Source of the DNA: Sulfuritalea sp.
GTDB lineage: Bacteria > Pseudomonadota > Gammaproteobacteria > Burkholderiales > Rhodocyclaceae
DNA: 64,000 nucleotides
NCBI GenBank assembly: GCA_016710465.1
Contig: JADJVS010000012.1
Span: forward strand, 62,001 to 126,000
Direction of reading: 5' to 3'
The translations under genes were made by a program, and so were the position numbers. The notes below the pieces were generated by a model that saw only the letters and a list, made by a program, of their open reading frames with translations, had not been told where the DNA came from and ran no database searches. Below are positions 9,920 through 17,503 of the stretch, one piece after another; within the stretch, counting starts at the first letter, position 1, and every line of letters begins with the position of its first letter.

Positions 9920-11177
9920 AGCGGCGGTAGCTGTTCACCGCCGATATCAGGTTCCAGCCCAGCCAAACGCAGGACCCGGCGAACATGATGCCGGCTGCCC
10001 GGACCAGCGACGGCAGCCAGACCGAGGCCAGCAGCAAGAGCAAGGCCAGCACATGCAGGCGAAACTGCGCCGTCATGGCATCGGCGGAAATCATCTTTTT
10101 CATGTTGGGCACGGCTGAAATCGGGGCGCCAAGGCGTTGCAGGTGCAGCCAGTTGAGGAAGGGCGCGATCTTGTACATCATTCCCGATATCGTCGAAACG
10201 AAGACTCCGGGAAACGCCAGCATCCCCAACCAAACCGTGGCGCGAGGATCATCGGCAAGCTCGGGGAACGCCACGATCGCCGCCACCGAAACGCCAAAGG
10301 CAAACAAGGCAAGCATCGCCACGCGGAAATTGAGCGAAGTCGCATCGTCCACTTTACGGCGCCGAGTGAATTGCAGCCACAGGGTCATGGCGGCGAAACC
10401 GGCGCACAGCAGCGCAAGCGGCAGGCCGACACCACGCGCGTATGGCGCATCGCCGACAAACCAGAGTACCGACCATGCCGTCACCGCGAGCAGCAACGCG
10501 GGACCGAACCCGCGCGCAAACCAAAGCGGGTAGGGATGTGTGAGTTGGAACATGGGCACAACGAAGTAGGAAACCGCCGCGACCAGCATCAGCGCCCAGC
10601 CGCCCAGCCCCCAGGCCAGATGAATATTGGTCAGCTCTATCAGCGGCAGGGGGAGGCCACGAGCCAGGGCTTCCGCCAGCAGTGAGCCCAACAGGACGGT
10701 GACCGCCAGGCCAGCCACCGCGATGCGCATGGTCCACAGCGTCATTCCGGTCGCCGGGGTACGCCACAAGGCAAACAAGACCGCTGTCACGACGATCCCG
10801 ACTCCAAGCAGCAGCGCGGGCACGGCGGCACGCAGCAGGACGGGAGCCGAGAACAGAAACCCGGCAACCAGCAGCAATGCGCCCAGCAGCAGCAGAGGCT
10901 GCACGACATTGGCGACCAAGAGCGAACGCCAGACATTTCCACCAACCGCCACCGGAATGAATTGGAACATCGCGCCGCTCATGGCCTGCAGCATGAACCC
11001 CGCCGCTATCAGGTGCGTCAGGGCCAGTGCTTCCGGGGTCCAGCGTGATCCCAACGCATCGCCGCCCGCCCAAGCCAACAGGACGCCGGCGAGCACGCCA
11101 AACCAGGGAGCCGCGAGAAAGAAGCGGTAGGGAACCGAAATCGGCGGCGCCTGTTCAAAGGAGAGGTTGGGGTGCAT
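9882..11177 (-). CDS. Polytopic membrane protein of the NO-response cluster (heme-copper-oxidase-I-like)
   Basis: A 431-residue protein with about twelve hydrophobic helices and no soluble domain. Conserved-looking histidines occur in helices: LTHLIAAGFMLQ, NIHLAWGLGG, FQLTHPYP and WLHLQRLG. The layout recalls an orphan relative of heme-copper oxidase or NO-reductase subunit I, or a distant NnrS relative, but the full metal-ligand set cannot be shown. It starts 15 bases after the DUF2249 gene in a hemerythrin-DUF2249 operon led by an FNR/Dnr box, so a role in NO or oxygen response is likely. Its 3' end overlaps the Dnr-type gene by 38 bases, tail to tail. Confidence 0.65.
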   Translation of the reverse strand: MHPNLSFEQAPPISVPYRFFLAAPWFGVLAGVLLAWAGGDALGSRWTPEALALTHLIAAGFMLQAMSGAMFQFIPVAVGGNVWRSLLVANVVQPLLLLGALLLVAGFLFSAPVLLRAAVPALLLGVGIVVTAVLFALWRTPATGMTLWTMRIAVAGLAVTVLLGSLLAEALARGLPLPLIELTNIHLAWGLGGWALMLVAAVSYFVVPMFQLTHPYPLWFARGFGPALLLAVTAWSVLWFVGDAPYARGVGLPLALLCAGFAAMTLWLQFTRRRKVDDATSLNFRVAMLALFAFGVSVAAIVAFPELADDPRATVWLGMLAFPGVFVSTISGMMYKIAPFLNWLHLQRLGAPISAVPNMKKMISADAMTAQFRLHVLALLLLLASVWLPSLVRAAGIMFAGSCVWLGWNLISAVNSYRRFRDQIRANVLRC

Positions 11178-11192
11178 CGGATCGGGAAATCC

Positions 11193-11414
11193 TCAACCCG
11201 ACTGCTTGCGAATTCGAATTTCGCGCGTCCCCTCCGGGAGCAGGTTGTCGGTCCAAGTGTATCCGTTGTTTCTCAGGATATTGAACAGGGGATGCGGCTG
11301 GCAGTACAGCAAAAGCAGGATGTCATCACCCTCGCCAAGCCTGTCCAGCGCTTCCAGGGTACGCTCCATCGGCTCGGGCGGTTGCAATTCCCGCCCGTCT
11401 ATCACGATGGTCAT
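11193..11414 (-). CDS. DUF2249 domain protein
   Basis: Small 73-residue protein of the DUF2249 (TusA-like fold) family: an N-terminal VIDGREL strand, a helical LEALDRL segment, then DDILLLLYCQPHPLFNIL and a C-terminal basic strand. Members are repeatedly encoded with hemerythrins and NO-related membrane proteins, but no biochemical role is established. The ATG at 11414 overlaps the hemerythrin stop (ATGA), indicating translational coupling. I rejected a longer upstream in-frame start because it runs inside the hemerythrin gene. Confidence 0.8.
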   Translation of the reverse strand: MTIVIDGRELQPPEPMERTLEALDRLGEGDDILLLLYCQPHPLFNILRNNGYTWTDNLLPEGTREIRIRKQSG

Positions 11415-11848
11415 GCGCCAGCAAGCCTTTGGGCGATCGTGGCGCCGACATCCGATGCGCCGAGCGCGTTGTCGCACATTGGGTAGAGGATGTTCTCCTC
11501 CTTCATGTTGTGCTGTTGCATCATGATCAGCAAGGTTTCCGCCGTTCCGCCAAAACCGTCGCCGTCACGCTCGTCGAGCGCCTGCTTCATCTGGGCAAGC
11601 AGCTCGCGCATTTGCCGATGCTCGCCACGCATCACCTCGGTCGGGCCGGACACCATGCCGGTCGCGGATTCAAACGCAGGGAAAAGCACTTCCTCCTCGC
11701 TCTTGAAATGAGTTTCGAGTTGTCCCGCAAAATCGGCGAACGCCGTGGCACCGGCGACCCAGTCGCCATTGGCGCAAGCCGCTTCGGCGTCGGCAAATAT
11801 TTCATCGCAGTGCTTGTGGTGCTGAAACAGGGGTTGTGTTGTAGACAT
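11411..11848 (-). CDS. Hemerythrin HHE domain protein
   Basis: A 145-residue four-helix protein with the di-iron ligand pattern of hemerythrins: His in HHKHCDEIF, His and Glu in ETHFKSEEEVLFP, His in GEHRQM, and His/Glu in QQHNMKEENILYP. Such proteins bind oxygen or NO, and Ric/YtfE-like members repair nitrosylated iron-sulfur centres. I chose the ATG at 11848; the 24-residue upstream extension crosses the FNR/Dnr box and promoter. It is first gene of the operon hemerythrin-DUF2249-membrane protein. Confidence 0.85.
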   Translation of the reverse strand: MSTTQPLFQHHKHCDEIFADAEAACANGDWVAGATAFADFAGQLETHFKSEEEVLFPAFESATGMVSGPTEVMRGEHRQMRELLAQMKQALDERDGDGFGGTAETLLIMMQQHNMKEENILYPMCDNALGASDVGATIAQRLAGA

Positions 11849-11878
11849 TCTCACGAGGCTCCAGTTGGGTTGATGCCG

Positions 11879-11920
11879 ATTCTGGAGGTTGCTCAAACCC
11901 GCAACATTGATAACGGTCAA
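11879..11920 (-). promoter_or_regulatory. FNR/Dnr-dependent promoter of the hemerythrin operon
   Basis: The box TTGATAACGGTCAA (11907-11920) matches TTGAT-N4-ATCAA at 9 of 10 positions. Reading on the minus strand, CAGAAT at 11884-11879 starts 29.5 bases from the box centre, exactly where a -10 element falls when the box is centred at -41.5 (class II). The predicted start of transcription is near 11872, about 25 bases before the hemerythrin ATG. Either FNR or the nearby Dnr-type protein could bind. Confidence 0.75.
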
Positions 11921-12012
11921 GCGTGCACCGTGTTCCGTATCCCTACCGTGGTGATGGAATAGGCATCAGCGCGCCGTGTTCACCGGTACTGACAAGAAAT
12001 GCTGCAGCGCAC

Positions 12013-13743
12013 TCAGGGCTCGAGCACATAGGTTCCCGGTGCATCGGCAAGCGCGGGAAAACCCTTTGGCGCGAGCTTTGGTGCCGCCAGTGATCCGGAT
12101 TGGGGCTTGAGCCACGCCATCCAGTCCTCCCACCAACTGCCGTGGCGGAACTCCGCCCTTTCCAACCACTCGTCCGGCGTGTCGTGCCGCTCCACCGCGC
12201 CGACGTGGAAGTCCCGCTTCGGCGGATTGACCACGGGATTGACGATGCCCAGGATGTGGCCGGAGGTCGATAACACATAGCGGCGCTGACCGGCGACGAA
12301 GTTGTTGATGCGGAAAGTCTGCCGCCAGGGCGCGATGTGGTCGTCCTCGGCCGATACCGCATAGAGCGGCTGCGAAATGCGCCCGAGGTCGATCTTCTCG
12401 CCGGCCAGAGTCAAGGCGTCTTTCTTGATCAGCAGATTTTCGAGATAGAAGTTGCGCAGGTACCAGGAATGCATGGTCGCCGGCATGCGCGTGGAATCCA
12501 TGTTCCAGAACAGGACGTCGAACGCCGGTGGCGCCTCGCCGAACAGGTAGCCGCGCACGACATAGTGCCAGACCAGGCTGTTGGACCGCAGCAAACGGAA
12601 TGCGGAAGCCATTTCCTTGCCGTCGAGGTAGCCCTTTTCGGCCATGGACTTCTCCAGCCACTTGATGCTGTTTTCATCGAGAAAGACCTCGATGTCACCC
12701 GGCTTGTGGTAATCCACCAGCGTGGTCAGCAAGGTCGCCGTGGCGACAGGCACGTCCTTGCTTTCGTATCGTGCATTGGCCCACGCCATCCAAGTGGCCA
12801 GCGCCGCGCCGCCGATGCAATAGCCGACGGCATGAACCTTGGCCGAGCCGGTGATGGCGCGCGCCGTCTCGATGATCTGGCCGACGCCTTCCATCAGGTA
12901 GTCGTCGAAGCTCACATCACGCATGTCGGCACCCGGATTCTTCCAGCTCGTGATGTAAACGTCGAAGCCCTGGTCCACCAGGAACTTGACCATGCTCTTC
13001 TTGGCATTGAGGTCGAGCACGTAGAACTTGTTGATCCACGGCGTAACAATGACAATGGGAATCTGGTGCACCTGCTCCCGCGTCGGCGTGTAACGGATGA
13101 CCTCGAGCAGCCGATTGCGGAAAACGACCTTGCCGGGAGTCGTCGCCAAGTCCTTGCCGACCACAAAATCGGTCGGCCGCGCCATTTGCACGTCGCCCGC
13201 CTGAAAGTCGGTGACGAAATTATTGAATCCCTTGAGCAGGCTTTCGCCGTGCGTCTCCATCGCTTTCCGCATGGCCGACGGATTGGTCGCCAGGAAATTG
13301 GTCGGGGCCATCGCGTTCAGCCATTTGCGCCACCAGAATGCGGCGCGGCGCCTGTCGCGATTCGACAACCCCGGCGTGTCGTAGAGGGCGTCCTGCACCT
13401 GGCGCGTGAGCATCAGGTACCACTCCTTGACGATGTCCCATGTCGCCGATTCATTCCACACCGGATCGCCAAAGCGGGTGTCGTCGGGATTCGGCGAAAC
13501 CACATCCTTGCTCGGCATGCCCAGGGCGCGATGCCAGGAATGGACCTGAAGATCCCACATCCTGGCGGAAAATCCCGCCAGCGCCTCCGACATCTCCTGA
13601 GGATGCGACAGCCAGGCCAGTTGTGCATGCAGCAACGGCGTCATCATGCCAATCGGATCGACTTTCGCTTCGACTGCCTGATTCACCGCGCGCCATGCCG
13701 CTTGGGGTGTCGCGGGTACCTTGCTGGGCTTTTTCGTGCTCAT
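12013..13743 (-). CDS. phaC: Class I poly(3-hydroxyalkanoate) synthase PhaC
   Basis: Polymerises hydroxyacyl-CoA into polyhydroxyalkanoate granules. It is 576 residues long, normal for class I. The nucleophile is in the lipase-like box GYCIGG (C309), with the general-acid Asp in SAEDDHIAPW and catalytic His in STSGHILG. The N-terminal domain (about 1-200) carries the PHA synthase region. The ATG at 13743 is preceded by AAAGGA, so I prefer it to the ATG at 13758, which lies within that ribosome-binding site. No phaA, phaB or phasin gene is adjacent. Confidence 0.93.
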   Translation of the reverse strand: MSTKKPSKVPATPQAAWRAVNQAVEAKVDPIGMMTPLLHAQLAWLSHPQEMSEALAGFSARMWDLQVHSWHRALGMPSKDVVSPNPDDTRFGDPVWNESATWDIVKEWYLMLTRQVQDALYDTPGLSNRDRRRAAFWWRKWLNAMAPTNFLATNPSAMRKAMETHGESLLKGFNNFVTDFQAGDVQMARPTDFVVGKDLATTPGKVVFRNRLLEVIRYTPTREQVHQIPIVIVTPWINKFYVLDLNAKKSMVKFLVDQGFDVYITSWKNPGADMRDVSFDDYLMEGVGQIIETARAITGSAKVHAVGYCIGGAALATWMAWANARYESKDVPVATATLLTTLVDYHKPGDIEVFLDENSIKWLEKSMAEKGYLDGKEMASAFRLLRSNSLVWHYVVRGYLFGEAPPAFDVLFWNMDSTRMPATMHSWYLRNFYLENLLIKKDALTLAGEKIDLGRISQPLYAVSAEDDHIAPWRQTFRINNFVAGQRRYVLSTSGHILGIVNPVVNPPKRDFHVGAVERHDTPDEWLERAEFRHGSWWEDWMAWLKPQSGSLAAPKLAPKGFPALADAPGTYVLEP

Positions 13744-13836
13744 GGCAATTCCTTTCATCGTCCCGCGTCGCCCTCCCGCGAAGCGGCAATCGGCAATATT
13801 TTGCTCCTTGCGTCGACGCGTGTGCCCGTCGCGGCG

Positions 13837-13877
13837 TTGACCTTGATCAATCTGCCTGTTCTTTAGTAGGCTAGGCT
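13837..13877 (+). promoter_or_regulatory. FNR/Dnr box and promoter upstream of usp
   Basis: TTGACCTTGATCAA (13837-13850) matches the FNR consensus at 9 of 10 positions. TAGGCT at 13872-13877 lies at class II -10 spacing on the plus strand, placing the transcription start about 20 bases before the usp ATG. The minus-strand side toward phaC shows no comparable -10, so the usp-hemerythrin pair is the likely target. Confidence 0.7.
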
Positions 13878-13905
13878 TGTTCCATCATCCAAAGGATCCA
13901 TTTTC

Positions 13906-14349
13906 ATGTTCAAACATATTCTCGTTCCCACCGACGGCTCGCAGCTTTCGTCCGATACGGCAAAGCGCGCCATTGCCTTTGCCAAGGAAACGCGCGCCAA
14001 GGTAACCTTCTTTTTCGCCAAGCCGGACTATCCTGTCGCCTTCTATGGCGAGGGGGCGCTGATCGATCCGACAACGCCGGACAAGTTCGCCGAAATGGCC
14101 GGGCAACAGGCCAAGGAGATTCTCGCGGCGCACGAAGCCGCAGCCAGGGCGGATGGCGTTGAATACGGTTCGACCAGCGCCGTGAGTGACATTCCTTATG
14201 AAGCCATCATCGCGGCGGCCGAGGAGTCTGGAGCCGATCTCATCTTCATGGCCTCGCACGGCCGACGCGGAATTAGCGGCCTCCTGCTGGGTTCGGAAAC
14301 ACAGAAGGTACTGACCCACTCCAAGATTCCCGTGCTGGTCTATCGGTGA
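13906..14349 (+). CDS. Universal stress protein UspA family
   Basis: Single-domain universal stress protein of 147 residues. It begins with the typical FKHILVPTDGS strand-loop and ends with the ATP-binding signature GRRGISGLLLGSE near residues 122-134, followed by IPVLVYR. In pseudomonads and other denitrifiers, Usp genes under FNR/Anr control support anaerobic survival, and the FNR box 56 bases upstream points the same way. A hemerythrin gene follows 25 bases later and is probably co-transcribed. Confidence 0.9.
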   Translation: MFKHILVPTDGSQLSSDTAKRAIAFAKETRAKVTFFFAKPDYPVAFYGEGALIDPTTPDKFAEMAGQQAKEILAAHEAAARADGVEYGSTSAVSDIPYEAIIAAAEESGADLIFMASHGRRGISGLLLGSETQKVLTHSKIPVLVYR

Positions 14350-14374
14350 ATTCGCCCGGCTCGGCCCGGGGAAA

Positions 14375-15022
14375 ATGTTCAATTCGGCATGGAACATGAT
14401 TTGCGACGAGCATCGCTCGCTCGCCGCCGTGGTTCAGGGACTGCGCCATCTGGTCGAGGAATGCCGCCGCGACTCGACCACCCCCGACTTCAAATTGCTG
14501 CGGGCGATCGTGTTCTATCTGGATGAGTTTCCGCAGAAGCTGCATCATCCCAAGGAAGACGCTTACCTGTTCGCCCGGCTCATGGATCGCACCCGTGCGG
14601 CGGACGGATTGATCGCGGAGTTGCGGGAACAGCATGCGTCGGGAAGCCGATATGTAGAGGCGCTGCACGCGACGCTTGCTGCCTTCGAAGCCAACGAAGC
14701 GAAGGGTCTGGACGCCTTTTCCGTCGCCGTGGATCGCTTTGCCGATGACATTCTGCGGCACATGGCGCTCGAAGAAAGCGCCCTGCTACCACTGGCCAGC
14801 CGTCACTTGACAGGCGCGGACTGGGTGGAGATCGGGGCGGCATTCGGCGAAAACGGTGACCCGCGCTTTGTCGCCGATGCCGATCAGGCCTACGCGGACC
14901 TGTTTCGCCGGCTGGTCAATCTGGCATCGCCGACGGCGACCGATGCAGCCGGCGCAGGCAAGAAGCGCCGGGGGCGCCCGGACGAATCCCGCCCTACTCC
15001 TGGCGGCCACGCGGCCGATTGA
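14375..15022 (+). CDS. Hemerythrin domain-containing protein
   Basis: A 215-residue HHE-type protein. Metal ligands are suggested by His in CDEHRSL, by HHPKEDAYLF, by REQHASG and by HMALEESALLP. A lysine/arginine-rich, low-complexity tail (GKKRRGRPDES) follows residue 195. It probably binds a di-iron centre and responds to oxygen or NO. It is downstream of usp on the same strand. Its last 29 bases overlap the convergent small membrane protein gene. Confidence 0.78.
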   Translation: MFNSAWNMICDEHRSLAAVVQGLRHLVEECRRDSTTPDFKLLRAIVFYLDEFPQKLHHPKEDAYLFARLMDRTRAADGLIAELREQHASGSRYVEALHATLAAFEANEAKGLDAFSVAVDRFADDILRHMALEESALLPLASRHLTGADWVEIGAAFGENGDPRFVADADQAYADLFRRLVNLASPTATDAAGAGKKRRGRPDESRPTPGGHAAD

Positions 15023-15242
15023 GGTCGCTCGGCCCGAGCATCAGAAACCAGGTCATCAGACTCGATGCGGCACAAACGATCCAGAACCCGAGAAAACCGA
15101 TCGAGTAGGTCGCCAGCCTGGAGAAATGCACCGGTTCGCCGAAGAGATAGAGTTCCCGCGGATCGATCACGGTGAAGAACACACCTTCGGCGATTCCCGC
15201 CACCACGAATGATGGCCACAACACCAAGAGTACCTTGAGCAT
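14994..15242 (-). CDS. Small membrane protein at the end of the cbb3 cluster
   Basis: An 82-residue protein with two predicted helices (about 3-27 and 44-68) joined by a short loop (DPRELYLFGEP). It ends the run of cbb3 oxidase genes, after ccoG, ccoH and a DUF3149 gene, all on the minus strand. Small proteins of this kind recur there in betaproteobacteria. I cannot assign a function; an oxidase assembly or stability role is inference from position only. Confidence 0.65.
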   Translation of the reverse strand: MLKVLLVLWPSFVVAGIAEGVFFTVIDPRELYLFGEPVHFSRLATYSIGFLGFWIVCAASSLMTWFLMLGPSDLNRPRGRQE

Positions 15243-15284
15243 TCCCCTCTCCCCGGCTAGGCGTGCATGGGCGCTTGAGCGCGC

Positions 15285-15425
15285 CTATTGCGCCTTGCGC
15301 GCATCTTCGGCGGCATTCTTCTTGATGAAGCCAACCAGATAGAACCCCATCACGATCACGAAGCCGATGGTGAACAGGCTGAGAAGACCGATGTCGCTAC
15401 TAAGCAAGAGCTTCAGCGCTTCCAT
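15285..15425 (-). CDS. DUF3149 small membrane protein
   Basis: A 46-residue protein starting at the ATG at 15425 and ending with TAG at 15285. It reads MEALKLLLSSDIGLLS, then a single helix (TIGFVIVMGFYLVGFI) and a charged tail (KKNAAEDARKAQ). The pattern matches DUF3149, a betaproteobacterial family of about 45-residue one-helix proteins encoded near cytochrome oxidase genes. A purine-rich GAAGGAGGC-type ribosome-binding site precedes it. The function is unknown. Confidence 0.75.
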   Translation of the reverse strand: MEALKLLLSSDIGLLSLFTIGFVIVMGFYLVGFIKKNAAEDARKAQ

Positions 15426-15452
15426 GATTTTGCCTCCTTCAGGTTGATGAAA

Positions 15453-16004
15453 TCAGTTGCGAATGTCGGCGGGCTCGGCCCTGGCACCTGGCGCCGGGGC
15501 TCCGATCATGGCCTCGCCATTGGACGGAAGGACCACATTGCCCATCAAGCGCCACGACTTGGCCTCGTCTTCCAGAAGCACCAGCCAATGCCCGGCGGCG
15601 GGAAGGCGAAAATCCGCGGAATAGCCACTGGCATCGCGCGTCAGCACCCGCGTTTGATCCAGCCCCGCGCGCGTCGGATGCGATAGCGACACCGCGAGCG
15701 TCGTCGGCATTGCGAACGCGGGGTTGGCGGACCGCAGATTTACCTGCATCCGCTCTCCCACGATTCGCACTCCGGCCACCAGCCCAAGACTGGTGGCCAG
15801 TTCGTTACGTGCGATCGTCTGGTTGGCGGCGAGACCCTTTTTGTAGTAGTCATCGGTCACCAGACCATCGTTGGACTTGATTGCCAGCCACGCGGTGTAG
15901 ATTCCAGCGACCACCACAATGAACGGCCCGGCCGCAAGAATCCACGGCCATGGTTCGCGATACCACGGACGCCCCCTGCCGGTGTCGGGGTCGGCGCTCT
16001 TCAT
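15453..16004 (-). CDS. ccoH: FixH/CcoH family cbb3 oxidase assembly protein
   Basis: A 183-residue protein with one N-terminal membrane helix (about residues 20-42) and a periplasmic domain. The DDYYKKGLAANQ segment straight after the helix is characteristic of FixH/CcoH. CcoH interacts with the cbb3 subunits during assembly. The start overlaps the ccoG stop by four bases (ATGA), so the two are translationally coupled. A DUF3149 gene follows. Confidence 0.88.
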   Translation of the reverse strand: MKSADPDTGRGRPWYREPWPWILAAGPFIVVVAGIYTAWLAIKSNDGLVTDDYYKKGLAANQTIARNELATSLGLVAGVRIVGERMQVNLRSANPAFAMPTTLAVSLSHPTRAGLDQTRVLTRDASGYSADFRLPAAGHWLVLLEDEAKSWRLMGNVVLPSNGEAMIGAPAPGARAEPADIRN

Positions 16005-17422
16005 GGCAGCAGGAAACTTGCCTTCTCGTGGACGGAAATCTTCTCGTCCGCAAGCGACTTGACGTCGAAGTAGATCTGATTGGAGCCTTTCTTTCCCGAC
16101 TCCGGCGGCACGCGCACCTGCACTGAAATCGACTTCGCGCCGGCCGCGGGAACCTCGATGGTGCGCTCACTGGCCAGATCGATGCCCTGCAGCCCGCTCA
16201 CGCCGATGGAATAGCGATGGCCGGTTTCCGACACATTGATGACATGCAGCCGATACACGTTTTCGATCAGCCCGCCTTCGACCTCGCGCGCCAAGGTGGC
16301 CCGATCGCGTATGACGTCGACCCGCAGCACGGGCTTGGTGGCGATTCCCCAGACAAAAGCCACGCAGATCGCGCCGAGCACCACCGAATAGATCACGACC
16401 CTCGGCCGAACGATGTGACCGAGGATTTCGCGCCAACCCCAATGCTCCTCGATGGCATGTTCCGTCGAGTAGCGAATCAATCCCTTGGGATAGTCCATTT
16501 TGTCCATCACCTGATCGCAGGCATCAATGCAAGCCGCGCATCCGATGCATTCGTACTGGAGGCCGTCGCGAATGTCGATGCCGGTCGGACAAACCTGGAC
16601 GCAGATGCCACAATCCACGCATTCGCCCTTGGCGATCGCCTTGGGGTCAACGCCTTTCTTCCTGGCCCCGCGGGGCTCGCCTCGTTCCGTATCGTAGGTG
16701 ATGGTCAACGTGTCCGGATCGAACATCACGCCCTGGAAGCGGGCATAGGGGCACATGTGCTTGCATACCTGCTCGCGCATGTGCCCGGCAAAAAGGTAGG
16801 TGAAGGCGCCGTAGAAGAACATCCAGAACGTCTCCCATGGGCCCAGGGCGAAGCTCCAGGTCGATGTCCAGAGAGTCTGTATCGGCGTGAAGTAGCCGAC
16901 GAAAGTGAATCCGGTCCAGAGCGACAGCACGGTCCATGCGCCATACTTGGCGGCACGCAGGCGGAACTTCCGCGCACTCATCGGCGCCGCATCCAGCTTT
17001 ATTCGGGCATTGCGCTCGCCTTCGATCTTCTGCTCGATCCAGGTAAAGATTTCGGTGTAGACCGTTTGCGGACAAGCGTATCCGCACCACAATCGTCCGC
17101 CCACGGCGGTGAACAGGAACAGGGAGTACGCAGAAATGATCAGCAGAATGGCAAGGAAGAACACATCCTGTGGCCAGAAGACCAGGCCGAATATGTAGAA
17201 CTTGCGTTCGACAAGATCGAACAACACGGCCTGGCGCCCGTTCCAGGGCAGCCAGCAGACGCCGTAGAAGATCAGTTGGGTTATCCATACCAATGCCCAA
17301 CGCCAGGTCGCGAAGATGCCGCTGACGGCCCTGGGATGCACCTTCTTGTGGACTTCGTAAAGGCTCTCCTCGTCGAATTTCGGCTTGAATTCGATAGGGG
17401 CAACCTGTGGCTTTGACGTCAT
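16001..17422 (-). CDS. ccoG: Cytochrome c oxidase accessory protein CcoG (FixG/RdxA)
   Basis: Membrane-bound ferredoxin-like protein of 473 residues. Several helices in the first 250 residues carry a CGYACPQ motif. A cytosolic pair of 4Fe-4S motifs follows (CVDCGICVQVCP and CIGCAACIDACD). After a helix near residue 340 comes a periplasmic immunoglobulin-like domain. CcoG reduces copper for insertion into cbb3 oxidase. It is separated from ccoP by a terminator-like hairpin and may have its own promoter in the AT-rich 40 bases before its ATG. Confidence 0.94.
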   Translation of the reverse strand: MTSKPQVAPIEFKPKFDEESLYEVHKKVHPRAVSGIFATWRWALVWITQLIFYGVCWLPWNGRQAVLFDLVERKFYIFGLVFWPQDVFFLAILLIISAYSLFLFTAVGGRLWCGYACPQTVYTEIFTWIEQKIEGERNARIKLDAAPMSARKFRLRAAKYGAWTVLSLWTGFTFVGYFTPIQTLWTSTWSFALGPWETFWMFFYGAFTYLFAGHMREQVCKHMCPYARFQGVMFDPDTLTITYDTERGEPRGARKKGVDPKAIAKGECVDCGICVQVCPTGIDIRDGLQYECIGCAACIDACDQVMDKMDYPKGLIRYSTEHAIEEHWGWREILGHIVRPRVVIYSVVLGAICVAFVWGIATKPVLRVDVIRDRATLAREVEGGLIENVYRLHVINVSETGHRYSIGVSGLQGIDLASERTIEVPAAGAKSISVQVRVPPESGKKGSNQIYFDVKSLADEKISVHEKASFLLP

Positions 17423-17458
17423 GATTACCGTATTACTATATTCTTATACGCATCGGCG

Positions 17459-17492
17459 AAAATTCCCCGGCACCGTGAATGGTGCCGGGGAA
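17459..17492 (-). terminator. Stem-loop terminator after ccoP
   Basis: A perfect 12-bp stem (TTCCCCGGCACC, 17463-17474, pairing with 17481-17492) with a six-base loop is followed on the minus strand by TTTT. It sits directly after the ccoP stop, so it should attenuate read-through from ccoNOQP into ccoG-ccoH. It could also protect the ccoNOQP messenger 3' end. The following minus-strand bases (TATAAG, TATAG) could form a -10 element for ccoG. Confidence 0.75.
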
Positions 17493-17503
17493 CTCACATC
17501 AGT

